A program made the position numbers and the translations under genes. 64,000 bases of DNA from Eubacteriales bacterium (GTDB lineage: Bacteria; Bacillota; Clostridia; Lachnospirales; Lachnospiraceae), in the NCBI GenBank assembly GCA_030524585.1, contig JAUNGJ010000005.1:17191-81190 (forward strand), written 5' to 3'. Below are positions 16,947 through 25,985 of this stretch, piece after piece (position 1 is the first letter of the stretch; each line of letters opens with the position of its first letter). The notes below the pieces were generated by a model that did not search any database, was not told where the DNA came from, and was given only the letters and a program-made list of their open reading frames with translations.

Positions 16947-19424
16947 TTATTCATTTTCTTCCTCAGGAGCATAGGATGGCATCGCCAATACAAACATGTC
17001 TTTCCCAGATTCCAGACTTCCAAAGAAATAATCTGTCACATCGTCAAAGGTGGTTTTTTCGCGGTTGGAGTACACCAGATAAGTGGTATCCTTAACTGCA
17101 TTTGGATGCCGTCCGGTAAAAATCATCCTATGCTGGTACACATTGCCATCATATGCCAGATAACCGCCTGATTCTATCTTTCGCCTCTCCTCCATTGCTG
17201 CAGCTCTGCTTATTTCTTTCACAACATATAGATTATCAGAGCTGCCCCAGGATTCGAGTGCTTCTGCCACATCCTGAATTCCAACCGGATCTTCATTTGT
17301 TAAGACTCTAAATACCGAATCATATTCTGATCCCGGAAGTTTTCCAATTATAAAAGAAGAGTAAAAATACTGTATTCCTGTTGGTGCGATCGAGTCAACG
17401 ATGGTTTCATAATATGTCTGCGCATATGGAAGATACTGTTCCAAATACATCTGTAGGTTTTCCGCTGAATCGGTAAATTTGTCAAGGCTCTCCACATCCA
17501 GAAGCTTCTCTGCCTGTTCTCTTGTCAGGCAGAATCGGCGTTCTGAGCCTTTGGCCTCTATAGAATAGGTCCATTCTACCTGATCCAGATTTTCGATGAA
17601 GGTCAGGAGTGCGGTCGATTTTTTTAACATCTCCTGATAAAATACAAATTCCTGCTCAGGCGCTTCCTTAAAATGCAGAATCAGTGCATACGGCTTATCA
17701 TCAGTCTTGAGCTCCAGTGTTCTTGGAATCTTTGGAGCAATAGCAAGTGCCTGGATCAATTCTCCATCTGCCGGGGCATCTCCCACATATGGATTGGATA
17801 GGGTAAGTAAATTCTGTGCATACGGAGATACAGCATATTCTTTTCTCAGCTGCTTAACATCTTTTGGGGAGAAACATATGTGATATAAAATTACACCGTC
17901 ATTTCGGCTGACAGCTTCTGTTTTTGATGGTTCCTGCATATAATCCTGACAAGGAATTCCTTCTACCTGTCCGTTCTTATTACTGCCAGCCAGATTCCAT
18001 GCTGCAAGTACAATATCCGATTCCTTCTCCAGGTTCTGCCAACCAGTATCATTTTTCAGATAGTAAGTATCTGCCACGCCGATATAGCCAGCCTCTAAAA
18101 GAGACAGATAGTCGGTTCTTGTATGAACCGTATCTGGAAAATGAAATGTCATCTTAGAATCCCATTCATAATTATCTGTATACAAAAAAGGCTGCCTCTC
18201 CAGTGTTAAAGTTCCTTTTTTCTGGTTCGAATCAAGATTACGGGCATCAAGGATTTGATACTTAGTCAAAATGCCATTTTCATACCACTCTTTATATACC
18301 AGACAGCTATTTATCTCGTCTGTCAGTTCATATTCATAAGTGATCTTCGTTCCATCATCACCGTCCTGGGCGGTGATATTCCGAATAGAATTGCCCCGTT
18401 TCCCATTTCCAACTCCAATTACGACAGCAAACGCACATAAAACTATTCCGAGAATTACAGCAATACGTTTTGGATTTCTGAAATTAAGCACATTCTTGAT
18501 TCTTGCTTTTACCGGTACATCTCCAAAGGCCAAAGGACTCATCGCCCAGCTTCTGTGGCGGGATGCAAAGTTTAAAAGTGAACGGCTGTAATCTTCCTTG
18601 ATTTCCTGTCCCATTGCACGGATGACCTTTTCATCACAGCTCATTTCCATATCCTTGCACATAAGATAATAAGCCAGCCAGACCAGCGGATTAAACCAGT
18701 GAACCGCCAGAAGAATTGATGCAGCTCCTTTTACCTGATAATCATGACGCTTAATATGATATTGCTCATGAAACAGAACATAACTGCGTTCTTTCTCTGT
18801 CATGCGGAAGGGAAAATAAATACGGGGGCGAATAAATCCCATGACAAACGGAACCTGAATAGTATCACATTCATAGACATCTTTTTGAAACTGTACCGCC
18901 ATTTCCACTTTTTTGTACAATTTATGGTAGGATACTATCTGATATATTAAAAATGTCAAAAGTCCCAAAATCCATATGACCGCAAGAACGTCCAGCAGAC
19001 TCCAGCTGCCCGGTGCAGTCAACGTCTGTGTTAAGGAGGTAGCTGCGCTGTCAGATGTTTCGGCGGTCTCTGCTACTGTCTCCAGGTTAGCCGTTTCTAC
19101 GGCGTCCGTCGATGCTTCTGCCAACATTTCCCCTGTGGAAGCAGACAGTTTGCCCTGTCTTTCCAATGCCTCTGAGGATGCCCAGATAATTTGGCTTCCA
19201 GAACCTGCATGTTCTCGGAAAATCTTCAGATTGAATATACTGAAAATACTTGGGAGAGAATATGGGCATATTAACCGAAAACCAACAATCGCCCAGAGAT
19301 AATAGGAAAAGCTTCTGGGCAGCTTTCTTAGAGCATACCTGGTCAAAATCACCAGAAGAATAACTGCGGATGCTGTCAGGGACATATTACATACCGTTAA
19401 AAATATCTCACAGATTTTATTCAT
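16947..19424 (-). CDS. M56-family membrane metallopeptidase (BlaR1/MecR1-like) with a novel large extracellular domain
   Basis: Residues 10-60 and 140-165 are hydrophobic; the zinc protease motif HEQYH lies at 219-223 with a likely third ligand Glu260 in the EMSCDE block; another transmembrane segment is at 321-338. The 485 residues after it are predicted to be outside the cell and show no penicillin-binding signature (no SxxK-type transpeptidase motif was found), so this is not a standard beta-lactam sensor. In BlaR1 systems the M56 protease cleaves the partner repressor when the outer domain senses its signal. The partner blaI-type gene ends 3 bases upstream. The signal sensed is unknown. 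825 residues. Confidence 0.88.
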   Translation of the reverse strand: MNKICEIFLTVCNMSLTASAVILLVILTRYALRKLPRSFSYYLWAIVGFRLICPYSLPSIFSIFNLKIFREHAGSGSQIIWASSEALERQGKLSASTGEMLAEASTDAVETANLETVAETAETSDSAATSLTQTLTAPGSWSLLDVLAVIWILGLLTFLIYQIVSYHKLYKKVEMAVQFQKDVYECDTIQVPFVMGFIRPRIYFPFRMTEKERSYVLFHEQYHIKRHDYQVKGAASILLAVHWFNPLVWLAYYLMCKDMEMSCDEKVIRAMGQEIKEDYSRSLLNFASRHRSWAMSPLAFGDVPVKARIKNVLNFRNPKRIAVILGIVLCAFAVVIGVGNGKRGNSIRNITAQDGDDGTKITYEYELTDEINSCLVYKEWYENGILTKYQILDARNLDSNQKKGTLTLERQPFLYTDNYEWDSKMTFHFPDTVHTRTDYLSLLEAGYIGVADTYYLKNDTGWQNLEKESDIVLAAWNLAGSNKNGQVEGIPCQDYMQEPSKTEAVSRNDGVILYHICFSPKDVKQLRKEYAVSPYAQNLLTLSNPYVGDAPADGELIQALAIAPKIPRTLELKTDDKPYALILHFKEAPEQEFVFYQEMLKKSTALLTFIENLDQVEWTYSIEAKGSERRFCLTREQAEKLLDVESLDKFTDSAENLQMYLEQYLPYAQTYYETIVDSIAPTGIQYFYSSFIIGKLPGSEYDSVFRVLTNEDPVGIQDVAEALESWGSSDNLYVVKEISRAAAMEERRKIESGGYLAYDGNVYQHRMIFTGRHPNAVKDTTYLVYSNREKTTFDDVTDYFFGSLESGKDMFVLAMPSYAPEEENE

Positions 19425-19427
19425 AAT

Positions 19428-19790
19428 CTAACCCTCCCTGTGGGAGTCAATCAGCTTCTTAATCTCCTCCGCCTCTTTTTCTGAGATGGTCTTTCCACCG
19501 AGAAAAGCTGCAATAAATCCTGGCAGCGAGCCTCCGAATGTCCGCTCTACAAAATAATCCGATTCTACTGCCTGACATCTTTCCTTGGGAATCAGCGCGG
19601 TCACCACCGCATCCTCATTCTTTAGAAATCCCCGTTCCGACAGCTTCTTGATTACTGTGTAGGTAGTAGACTTTTTCCAGCCCAGTCTTTCTTTGCTAAG
19701 CTTTACCAATTCACCGCTTTTGATAGAAGACACTTCCCATACCAGAAGCATAAAACGATATTCGCTGTCACATAATTTCAAATCTTCCAT
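19428..19790 (-). CDS. BlaI/MecI/CopY-family transcriptional repressor
   Basis: A 120-residue winged-helix repressor. It starts LCDSEYRFMLLVWE and has the recognition region KSTTYTVIKKLSERGFL typical of the BlaI family, then a short dimerisation helix. It is encoded directly before the M56 peptidase, the normal pairing, in which proteolysis relieves repression. GGGAGG is 8 bases upstream of the ATG. Two 18-base inverted repeats with GGTCTAT/ATAGACC arms lie upstream, one of them across its own promoter, so the operon is almost certainly autoregulated. The natural signal and further targets are unknown. Confidence 0.93.
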   Translation of the reverse strand: MEDLKLCDSEYRFMLLVWEVSSIKSGELVKLSKERLGWKKSTTYTVIKKLSERGFLKNEDAVVTALIPKERCQAVESDYFVERTFGGSLPGFIAAFLGGKTISEKEAEEIKKLIDSHREG

Positions 19791-19822
19791 TCTCTGCGCC
19801 TCCCTGTCTGTTCCGCCTTTTT

Positions 19823-19882
19823 GGTCTATTTATATAGACCTGTTATTAATTATAGTCTATAGTAATAGACCAATTTTGTCAA
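19823..19882 (-). promoter_or_regulatory. Promoter with two BlaI-type operators
   Basis: TTGACA (19882-19877), a 17-base spacer and TAGACT (19859-19854). Operator 1 is GGTCTAT-N4-ATAGACC (19823-19840). Operator 2 is AGTCTAT-N4-ATAGACC (19854-19871) and overlaps the -10 and spacer. Their centres are 31 bases apart, about three helical turns, which puts both on the same face of the DNA. Confidence 0.85.
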
Positions 19883-19912
19883 GGACAAATCGTGGATTTT
19901 ACTATCGATTCC

Positions 19913-21610
19913 CTATACTTCAATTACCAGAAATTGATAGCTTTCCATCAGAAATACCGTCCCTTTTTCGGTCTGTATGGGCTTAGCCGTATCGCAGGAG
20001 CCTTCGTAATTATCAATCAGAATCCTTTTAACCTTTTCTTTTATGACGATTTCTCTCTTTTGGCTTTGGTAATTTGCAAGAACCAATAAAACCTGCTTTT
20101 CACCCCTGCGATAAAATCCCATGAAATTTTTCAATTCCGTCAATACCGGTATCTGACGTCCGTATACAACCGTTTCCGTATATTCCGGATTTTTTCTAAA
20201 TGAAATCAGTTTCTTATAGAAAGACCACACGGAATCCTTGCGGGTCTTCTGCTCTTCCACATTAATTTCACTGTAGTTATCATTTACCGCAAGCCAGGGA
20301 TTGGACTTTGAAAATCCCGCATTTGGTTCATTGCTCCACTGCATGGGTGTGCGGGCATTATCCCGGCTCATTCCCGCAATAAGCTTAAGGGCCTGCTCCT
20401 TATCCAGGCCATTCTCAATTGCAACATTATATTCATCCAGAGTATTAATGTCGTCTACTTCCTCAATACTCTGAAACTGTTTATTCGTCATGCCGATTTC
20501 CTGACCCTGATATAGAAACGGCAATCCATAGGTCATCAGGGAAATTCCCGCAAGCATTTTCTTGCTGGTTTCATTTATATCATGCTCCGGCAGATACCGG
20601 CTTACTCCCCGCGGTTCATCATGATTCTCAATAATATTGGCCATCATTCCAATGTCCTGGGAAACTGTCTTGCTATGATATACAGCATCTCGGAACTCAT
20701 CCGGCGTTACCGGTCTGCGGGCAAACCATCCCTTTTCACTTCCACCCAAGATATGGGGTGCAAAATCAAAAATCGATTCAAAACAGCCATTATCGCCGAT
20801 ATAGCGTTCCATCTCTTCCGGTCTGAAATCAAACAGCTCTCCAATTGTAAATGCCTGATATGGCTCAAATGCCTCCTGTTTCATCTCCTGCAGAAACTCG
20901 TGAACTCCTTCTGCGTACTGCAGCATCTTAGCTCCGGTACACATACCGTCCTCCCTGTCAGCAGGCATGTCCTGAAAACGAAGATCTTTTTTAATATTGA
21001 TGATTGCATCCAGCCGGAAGCCTGCGATTCCTTTCTTAAGCCACCATCGAATCATCTTATAGATTTCCTGCCGCACCTGTGGATTCTCCCAGTTCAGATC
21101 CGGCTGTTCTTTGGCAAACATATGCAGATAAAACAGATTCTCATATCCCGGAAGCTTCTCCCAGACACTTCCGCCAAAGTAGGATCTCCAATTGCAGGGA
21201 GGGTTCCCGTTTTTCCCCTCCCTGATATAGAAATATCTGCCGTATTTCCCAAAAGGATCTCTCAAAGCCTTCTGAAACCATTCATGCTGATCCGAGCAAT
21301 GATTAACCACAAGGTCCATAACGATACTGATGTTACGTTTTTTTGCCTCCAAAAGCAGTTCGTCCATATCATCCATTGTTCCAAAGACCGGATCAATAGC
21401 ATAATAATCCGAAATATCATATCCCTGATCTATAAATGGAGATTGATAAATAGGGGAAATCCAGACGATCTCAACTCCCAGCTCTTCCAGATAATCCAAT
21501 TTTTCGATGATTCCTCTTAAATCACCGATGCCGTCACTGTTTCCATCCTTAAAGCTTTTGGGGTAAATTTGATATGCTACTTTGTCATGCCACCATTTTT
21601 TCTTAATCAT
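19913..21610 (-). CDS. GH13 alpha-glucosidase (oligo-1,6-glucosidase/maltase subfamily)
   Basis: Cytoplasmic hydrolase of short alpha-glucosides. The (beta/alpha)8 barrel has conserved DLVVNH (99-104), nucleophile Asp201 in GFRLDA, acid/base Glu258 in TIGELF and Asp331 in ENHDEP, and the QPDLNWENP block of the GH13_31 group. The residue after the nucleophile is alanine; in this subfamily valine there favours 1,6-linkages, so activity on 1,4-linked sugars is possible, an inference only. No signal peptide. The ATG at 21610 has AAGGAG 7 bases upstream; an in-frame start 54 bases further up lacks one. 565 residues. It follows the esterase gene by 23 bases. Confidence 0.93.
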   Translation of the reverse strand: MIKKKWWHDKVAYQIYPKSFKDGNSDGIGDLRGIIEKLDYLEELGVEIVWISPIYQSPFIDQGYDISDYYAIDPVFGTMDDMDELLLEAKKRNISIVMDLVVNHCSDQHEWFQKALRDPFGKYGRYFYIREGKNGNPPCNWRSYFGGSVWEKLPGYENLFYLHMFAKEQPDLNWENPQVRQEIYKMIRWWLKKGIAGFRLDAIINIKKDLRFQDMPADREDGMCTGAKMLQYAEGVHEFLQEMKQEAFEPYQAFTIGELFDFRPEEMERYIGDNGCFESIFDFAPHILGGSEKGWFARRPVTPDEFRDAVYHSKTVSQDIGMMANIIENHDEPRGVSRYLPEHDINETSKKMLAGISLMTYGLPFLYQGQEIGMTNKQFQSIEEVDDINTLDEYNVAIENGLDKEQALKLIAGMSRDNARTPMQWSNEPNAGFSKSNPWLAVNDNYSEINVEEQKTRKDSVWSFYKKLISFRKNPEYTETVVYGRQIPVLTELKNFMGFYRRGEKQVLLVLANYQSQKREIVIKEKVKRILIDNYEGSCDTAKPIQTEKGTVFLMESYQFLVIEV

Positions 21611-21633
21611 TTTTCTGCTCCTTTTATATAGTA

Positions 21634-22596
21634 TTATACAATATTGTTTTTCTGCCTGATCCATTCTACAGAAATATTCATCGCAGCCCGGCAGGCATGG
21701 GTCTGATCCAATTCGTTCAGCATCACAAAATCATGGATAATAGCCTGAAATCTTAAGGCTGTCACCGGCACTCCTGCGCACCGAAGTTTTTCTGCAAACA
21801 GCTCTCCTTCATCACGAAGTACATCGGCCTGTCCGTTAAGGATCATCGTTTCCGGCATATTATGCAGCTGCTCCACACCCGCACGCAGTGGCGAGGCAAA
21901 GATTTCCATACGTTCATCCCGAGAGGGAAGATACTGGTTCCAAAACCACATCATTCCTTTGCGGTACAGATAGTAATTTTCTGCAAAGCAGCAGTAAGAT
22001 CCTGTATCAAAGCTTGCATTGGTCACTGGATAGTATAGCAGCATCTTCTGTATCCGTGGACCTTTTCGGAATTTGGCAAGCAGAGCCTGTGCAATTGCTA
22101 AATTTCCGCCTGCACTGTCTCCGGCAATCGTAAGTGTATCGGTAATCATGTTCTGATCAAACCGGCCCAACAATTCGGGCAGCCGGCACAGAATTTGGTA
22201 ACACTGCTCAATGGCAATTGGGTACCGCGCTTCCGGTGCCCGGCTGTATTCCGGGAAAACAATAACACAGCCGGTTCTTGCCGCCAGTTCTCTTACCAGC
22301 TTTTCATGGGTGTGAAAACTGCCAAAGACCCATCCGGCGCCATGCAGATATAAGATTACGTTTGCCTCTTCCCTCTTTTCTTCCGGCCAAACCAGATATA
22401 CCGGAATAGTTCCCCAGACTCCGGTATTGACCGATAATTTATCAATTCTTACTGCGTACATCGTTAATGGACTGCTTTGCAGCTCTTCTAATACGATTCT
22501 TCCTTCTTTAGGAGGAAGCTGGTATATTCTGGGGCAGCGTGCACTTTTGCTGCAGATAATTTCCGCTTCAGGTTCCAGTAATACGGTTCGTTTCAT
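21634..22596 (-). CDS. Alpha/beta hydrolase, HSL-type esterase
   Basis: The hormone-sensitive-lipase-like group is shown by the oxyanion HGAGWVFG motif, nucleophile serine in IAGDSAGGNLA, acid Asp in GQADVLRDEGE and catalytic histidine in IIHDF. 320 residues, no signal peptide. Such enzymes cleave short-chain esters, for instance acetylated sugars, which would suit the neighbouring alpha-glucosidase; the substrate cannot be read from sequence. The ATG at 22596 is chosen over one three codons upstream because AGGA lies 8 bases before it. It is the first gene of the minus-strand pair. Confidence 0.88.
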   Translation of the reverse strand: MKRTVLLEPEAEIICSKSARCPRIYQLPPKEGRIVLEELQSSPLTMYAVRIDKLSVNTGVWGTIPVYLVWPEEKREEANVILYLHGAGWVFGSFHTHEKLVRELAARTGCVIVFPEYSRAPEARYPIAIEQCYQILCRLPELLGRFDQNMITDTLTIAGDSAGGNLAIAQALLAKFRKGPRIQKMLLYYPVTNASFDTGSYCCFAENYYLYRKGMMWFWNQYLPSRDERMEIFASPLRAGVEQLHNMPETMILNGQADVLRDEGELFAEKLRCAGVPVTALRFQAIIHDFVMLNELDQTHACRAAMNISVEWIRQKNNIV

Positions 22597-22734
22597 AATC
22601 AACATCCTGTTTCAGATACCTATTCATTTCCATATTACTCGCGAATCTGCAATATTGTTCGTAAATATTCCGGATTCATTTATCATAATTTACTTTCCTC
22701 ACATATACTAACAGCAAAACCAGGAAAGTCTATA

Positions 22735-23667
22735 TTGGTTATGTATTTGTTTTTCAGTATATTCCTTATAATTATACTTCTGTGTTTTCTGTTAAATCAT
22801 TGGCGCAGAACACATATCATCCAAAAAGTCTGTTCCATGCCGTCCAGAGAAAGGTGCCAATTACTAAATAAGATCATCCATCCCTTTGGATATCAGTACT
22901 TCCCGTGCGAGGATGTTTTTGTCTCCACATTTGATGCATGGCAGAGAGAATTTGGCTATGCTTACAGCTACGACCGTCTCGCTCCATATTTCAATATGGT
23001 ATTCGACAGTGAGCCGGTTTACTTTAATTATAAAAACCGCACCTGGCTGATTGAATTTTGGAAAGGACAATATGGCATCAATACCGGAGCAGAGATTGGG
23101 ATTTACTGTGCAGATGAAATTGTGCCTGTACATCACAGAAAACGTGAGCTGTTTCACACTGTATCTGACGAAGATATTCCCGTATTTTCAATGGCTCTTT
23201 ATCGCCGCTCTGCTGTCGGTGGGGAAGAACTTTTAAATTTATCTATGTCTCATTGGTGGCTTGCCGGTTTTTGTATGGGCTCCTTTTCCAATCCTGACGA
23301 GCTGTATGCCGATATATGTATTCAATTTCCAAATTGCGATATGCTCTGCGCATTTACCGATGCCCTGATTGAGCTGGGCTATGATGATTGTTCTTTGAGA
23401 ATATGCGGTTCCCGCATTTGCTTTTCCTATCAAACAGCCTTAACGCCTGACAGCCGCTGTTTCATAACCAGCCTGGTCCGTCAGACAGCACAATGGAAAA
23501 ATAATCTGTTCTGCCGAATTTATCTGCTTGCGGCCCGTCCTTTCTGCTCTACTGCAGATCGCTTAATCTACCTGTACTTTTATGCGCCGCTTATTTTCCG
23601 GCGCTGTCTGCGGCTGCGAAAAATCAGAAAGCATCCCCATCACCGACAGAAAGGAGGCGCCCAATGA
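22735..23667 (+). CDS. DUF4474 domain membrane-anchored protein
   Basis: 310 residues. One N-terminal transmembrane segment (about 4-22) is followed by a domain with FGYAYSYDRLAPYFNMVFD, a FNYKNRTWLIEFWKGQYGIN block and an acidic ending, which matches DUF4474, a family of clostridial proteins of unknown role. The end is basic. A TTG at 22735 has AGGAAAG 6 bases before it, while the ATG two codons later is 12 bases away, so the TTG is kept; the true start is uncertain. It overlaps the next gene by 4 bases (ATGA). Together they form one of only two plus-strand units in the window. Confidence 0.75.
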   Translation: MVMYLFFSIFLIIILLCFLLNHWRRTHIIQKVCSMPSRERCQLLNKIIHPFGYQYFPCEDVFVSTFDAWQREFGYAYSYDRLAPYFNMVFDSEPVYFNYKNRTWLIEFWKGQYGINTGAEIGIYCADEIVPVHHRKRELFHTVSDEDIPVFSMALYRRSAVGGEELLNLSMSHWWLAGFCMGSFSNPDELYADICIQFPNCDMLCAFTDALIELGYDDCSLRICGSRICFSYQTALTPDSRCFITSLVRQTAQWKNNLFCRIYLLAARPFCSTADRLIYLYFYAPLIFRRCLRLRKIRKHPHHRQKGGAQ

Positions 23668-24548
23668 GTTATCAATCCCGAATTTCACGTTCTTTTGATT
23701 CTGCTCCGGTTCTGCCGCTGGATCATTCCTCCCGCTATGTTCTGTTCAGCGATTGTCACAGGGGCAGTGCAAATTCCAACGACAATTTTTTAAGGAATCA
23801 GCATCTTTATTTTTCTGCACTCTGGCATTATTACCAGAACGGCTTCACTTATATTGAACTGGGAGATGGAGACGAATTATGGGAAAACACAAGAATGGAG
23901 CAAATTATTGAGGTCCACAATAATATTTTCTGGCTGTTCCGAAAATATGCCGAAGAAAATCGCCTTTATCTACTTTATGGTAATCACGATATAGAAAAAA
24001 AGAAGGCTTCTTATTCCAATCAACACTGTTCCACCTTCTTCTGTACCGATTGTCAGCAGATAAAACCTCTTTTTCCAGATCTGAACTATTATAGTGGATT
24101 AATTCTTAAAGATACAAACGGTCCTGGAATTTACCTGACCCATGGTCATCAGGCAGATTTACTCAATTCTGTATTCTGGCGGCTTTCCCGTTTCCTCGTT
24201 CGATATGTCTGGAAACCATTGGAGCACATAGGCGTAACTGATCCTACCAGCGCTGCCAGGAACAACCATCGAAAAAATGCGACCGAAAAACGGCTCATAT
24301 CGTGGGCAGAGGACAGACGGCAGATTCTGATTACCGGACATACACACCGCCCCAGGCTAAATGGCACAGATCCCTATTACTTTAATACAGGAAGCTGTGT
24401 CCATCCCCGGTGCATTACCTGCATTGAAATTCAGAATCGAACCTTAACTCTCTGTAAATGGGCGGTCGATACCCGGTCTGACGGCACTCTTTACGTAGCG
24501 CGCGAAGAACTTGCCGAACCGATTTCACTGTCACGATATGAATTATAA
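23664..24548 (+). CDS. Calcineurin-like metallophosphoesterase
   Basis: The dinuclear metal site is complete: Asp30 and His32 in FSDCHRG, GDGDE at 67-71, GNHD at 106-109, a THGHQAD histidine and the final TGHTHRP. The family ranges from phosphoprotein phosphatases to UDP-diacylglucosamine hydrolases and diadenosine polyphosphatases, and nothing here fixes the substrate. 294 residues, no signal peptide, with hydrophobic patches near the middle that may associate with the membrane. It is translationally coupled to the DUF4474 gene, so a shared role at the membrane is plausible. Convergent with the next gene, no clear terminator between. Confidence 0.9.
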   Translation: MSYQSRISRSFDSAPVLPLDHSSRYVLFSDCHRGSANSNDNFLRNQHLYFSALWHYYQNGFTYIELGDGDELWENTRMEQIIEVHNNIFWLFRKYAEENRLYLLYGNHDIEKKKASYSNQHCSTFFCTDCQQIKPLFPDLNYYSGLILKDTNGPGIYLTHGHQADLLNSVFWRLSRFLVRYVWKPLEHIGVTDPTSAARNNHRKNATEKRLISWAEDRRQILITGHTHRPRLNGTDPYYFNTGSCVHPRCITCIEIQNRTLTLCKWAVDTRSDGTLYVAREELAEPISLSRYEL

Positions 24549-24570
24549 AAGGTTACACAGGAAAGGGCTG

Positions 24571-25341
24571 CTAATTTCGTCCCTGCAAATACTGTGCTCT
24601 CAGTGTCAGAAACAGCTCCGCATTCGTTGCATTCACATACGGAGCCACATAGAATATTTCCAGCAGCCCGCAGGTTACCATGGTAAGCAGATACCATCCG
24701 ATAAAAGACAGATCTAACAGAAAGACCTCCGCTTTTTGTCCATACATCATCTCTTTGCTGATTCTGAATGCATCTTCTCTGCTCATCTCCGGGCAGTCAG
24801 CCAACAGATAAGGAATCATCCGGTATTCATAGGCTTTGATGATTCCCGGTATGATAAAAAGCAGAGACCACAAAAAGGTATACAGGCCTTTCAGAAACAT
24901 GGTAAGCACCATTTTTCCATAATATCCACTTTTGAAAGCAAAAAGCATTCTTTCCGCACTGGCTATACTGCCAGTATTTTCCATAAAAAATCTGCATCCT
25001 CCGATTTCCAGCGGCTGAAATACAAATATTTTAAGAAGAATAATCATAAGCGCAATTCCACTAAAAATAATTGCCGCGACTATGCCAAATATCCACGAGG
25101 AAATGGATCTGCCATGCCCAATATATCCTGCTTCACCAGGAAGGGGCACACCTATATCAAAATCATTATCCCATGAGTCCTCATATTCCACATACCCTGT
25201 TTGGCTGTCACTTACACTGTTGGTAACTCTTGATGTTCCACCTGCCAGAAGCAGCAGAATAAAAGAAACCAGCACACATCTCCAGTAATTTCTTTTAAAT
25301 GCTGTTTTTCCTTTTTCCTTCAGCTCAACTCTGCTCCACAT
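24571..25341 (-). CDS. DUF975 family integral membrane protein
   Basis: 256 residues with about five transmembrane helices. DUF975 signs include the N-terminal YWRCVLVSF, the mid-protein FIIPGIIKAYEYRMIPYLLA, and EMMYGQKAEVF. The ATG at 25341 follows AAGGAGG by 8 bases and is chosen over a start 24 bases upstream. The family is common in Firmicutes and its role is unknown; it is often near stress or envelope genes. Convergent with the phosphoesterase, and 58 bases downstream of a zinc-ribbon gene. Confidence 0.85.
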   Translation of the reverse strand: MWSRVELKEKGKTAFKRNYWRCVLVSFILLLLAGGTSRVTNSVSDSQTGYVEYEDSWDNDFDIGVPLPGEAGYIGHGRSISSWIFGIVAAIIFSGIALMIILLKIFVFQPLEIGGCRFFMENTGSIASAERMLFAFKSGYYGKMVLTMFLKGLYTFLWSLLFIIPGIIKAYEYRMIPYLLADCPEMSREDAFRISKEMMYGQKAEVFLLDLSFIGWYLLTMVTCGLLEIFYVAPYVNATNAELFLTLRAQYLQGRN

Positions 25342-25399
25342 ATTATTCCTCCTTGTGAAATTCATGAATTATCTGTTCCATAAAGTCCTAAATATATCA

Positions 25400-25984
25400 T
25401 TATATATTCTGCTGAATTTTATTTAATAATTGTTCCAATTCTTTCGCACAGAAAAATGTTTCAAAATAAAGATTTCCTATCATCAAAACATCCTTTCCTG
25501 ATGCAATGATTTTTGCTTCTCTAAACTCCTTCCATGTCAGTTTTCCCACCGTTTTCCGGTCATTCTCTCCATAGTAAAATCCACTTGTACATAACGCGAA
25601 GCCCAAAGAAAAGGTTTTTACCACTGCGGAATTATAGATCAAAAATCCATCATCCTCTTTTGGAACATGGAAATATTCCTTTACTTTTTTCAGCTTTTTT
25701 CGGTGCAGCAGAGAACCTTTCATCGAACGGCTCACATATAGATAATCCGCAAAGGTTCTGTGAGAGCCACATATTTCACTGATATTTTTTAAATAATATG
25801 GATTCAGAGGCTTTGAGTCTGCTGCTCTTTCTTTCAAAATCTCAAGTTCTTCTTCCGAAGGCAAAAATATCGAATTACAGTATGAACATAATCCACAGAT
25901 TTTATCTGAGGCCAATGTGATTTTCCCTCCACAGTTTGGGCAAACCACTTCTGAAATTTTATGTATCTCTATTTGGGTTTTCAT
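25400..25984 (-). CDS. Zinc-ribbon protein B with shared C-terminal module (unknown function)
   Basis: A 194-residue protein not assigned to a known family. A zinc ribbon sits at the N-terminus (CPNC at 15-18, SYC ending in Cys36). The last 85 residues run VPKEDDGFLIYN, then GFALCTSGFYYG, LTWKEFREAK and ELEQLLNKIQ, and align along their whole length with the gene upstream. The GFALCTSGFY pattern recalls short PH-like modules in other uncharacterised bacterial proteins. The two genes are therefore a tandem duplication that has diverged. The ATG at 25984 follows the upstream stop by one base (TAGGATG), with GGA 9 bases away, so it is probably coupled. Confidence 0.6.
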   Translation of the reverse strand: MKTQIEIHKISEVVCPNCGGKITLASDKICGLCSYCNSIFLPSEEELEILKERAADSKPLNPYYLKNISEICGSHRTFADYLYVSRSMKGSLLHRKKLKKVKEYFHVPKEDDGFLIYNSAVVKTFSLGFALCTSGFYYGENDRKTVGKLTWKEFREAKIIASGKDVLMIGNLYFETFFCAKELEQLLNKIQQNI

Positions 25985-25985
25985 C

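Noticed and set aside
20582-21520. A 312-codon plus-strand frame
   Set aside because: Antisense to the GH13 gene, with no recognisable domain.
24549-24570. Terminator between convergent genes
   Set aside because: No inverted repeat with a T-tract is visible in the 22 bases.
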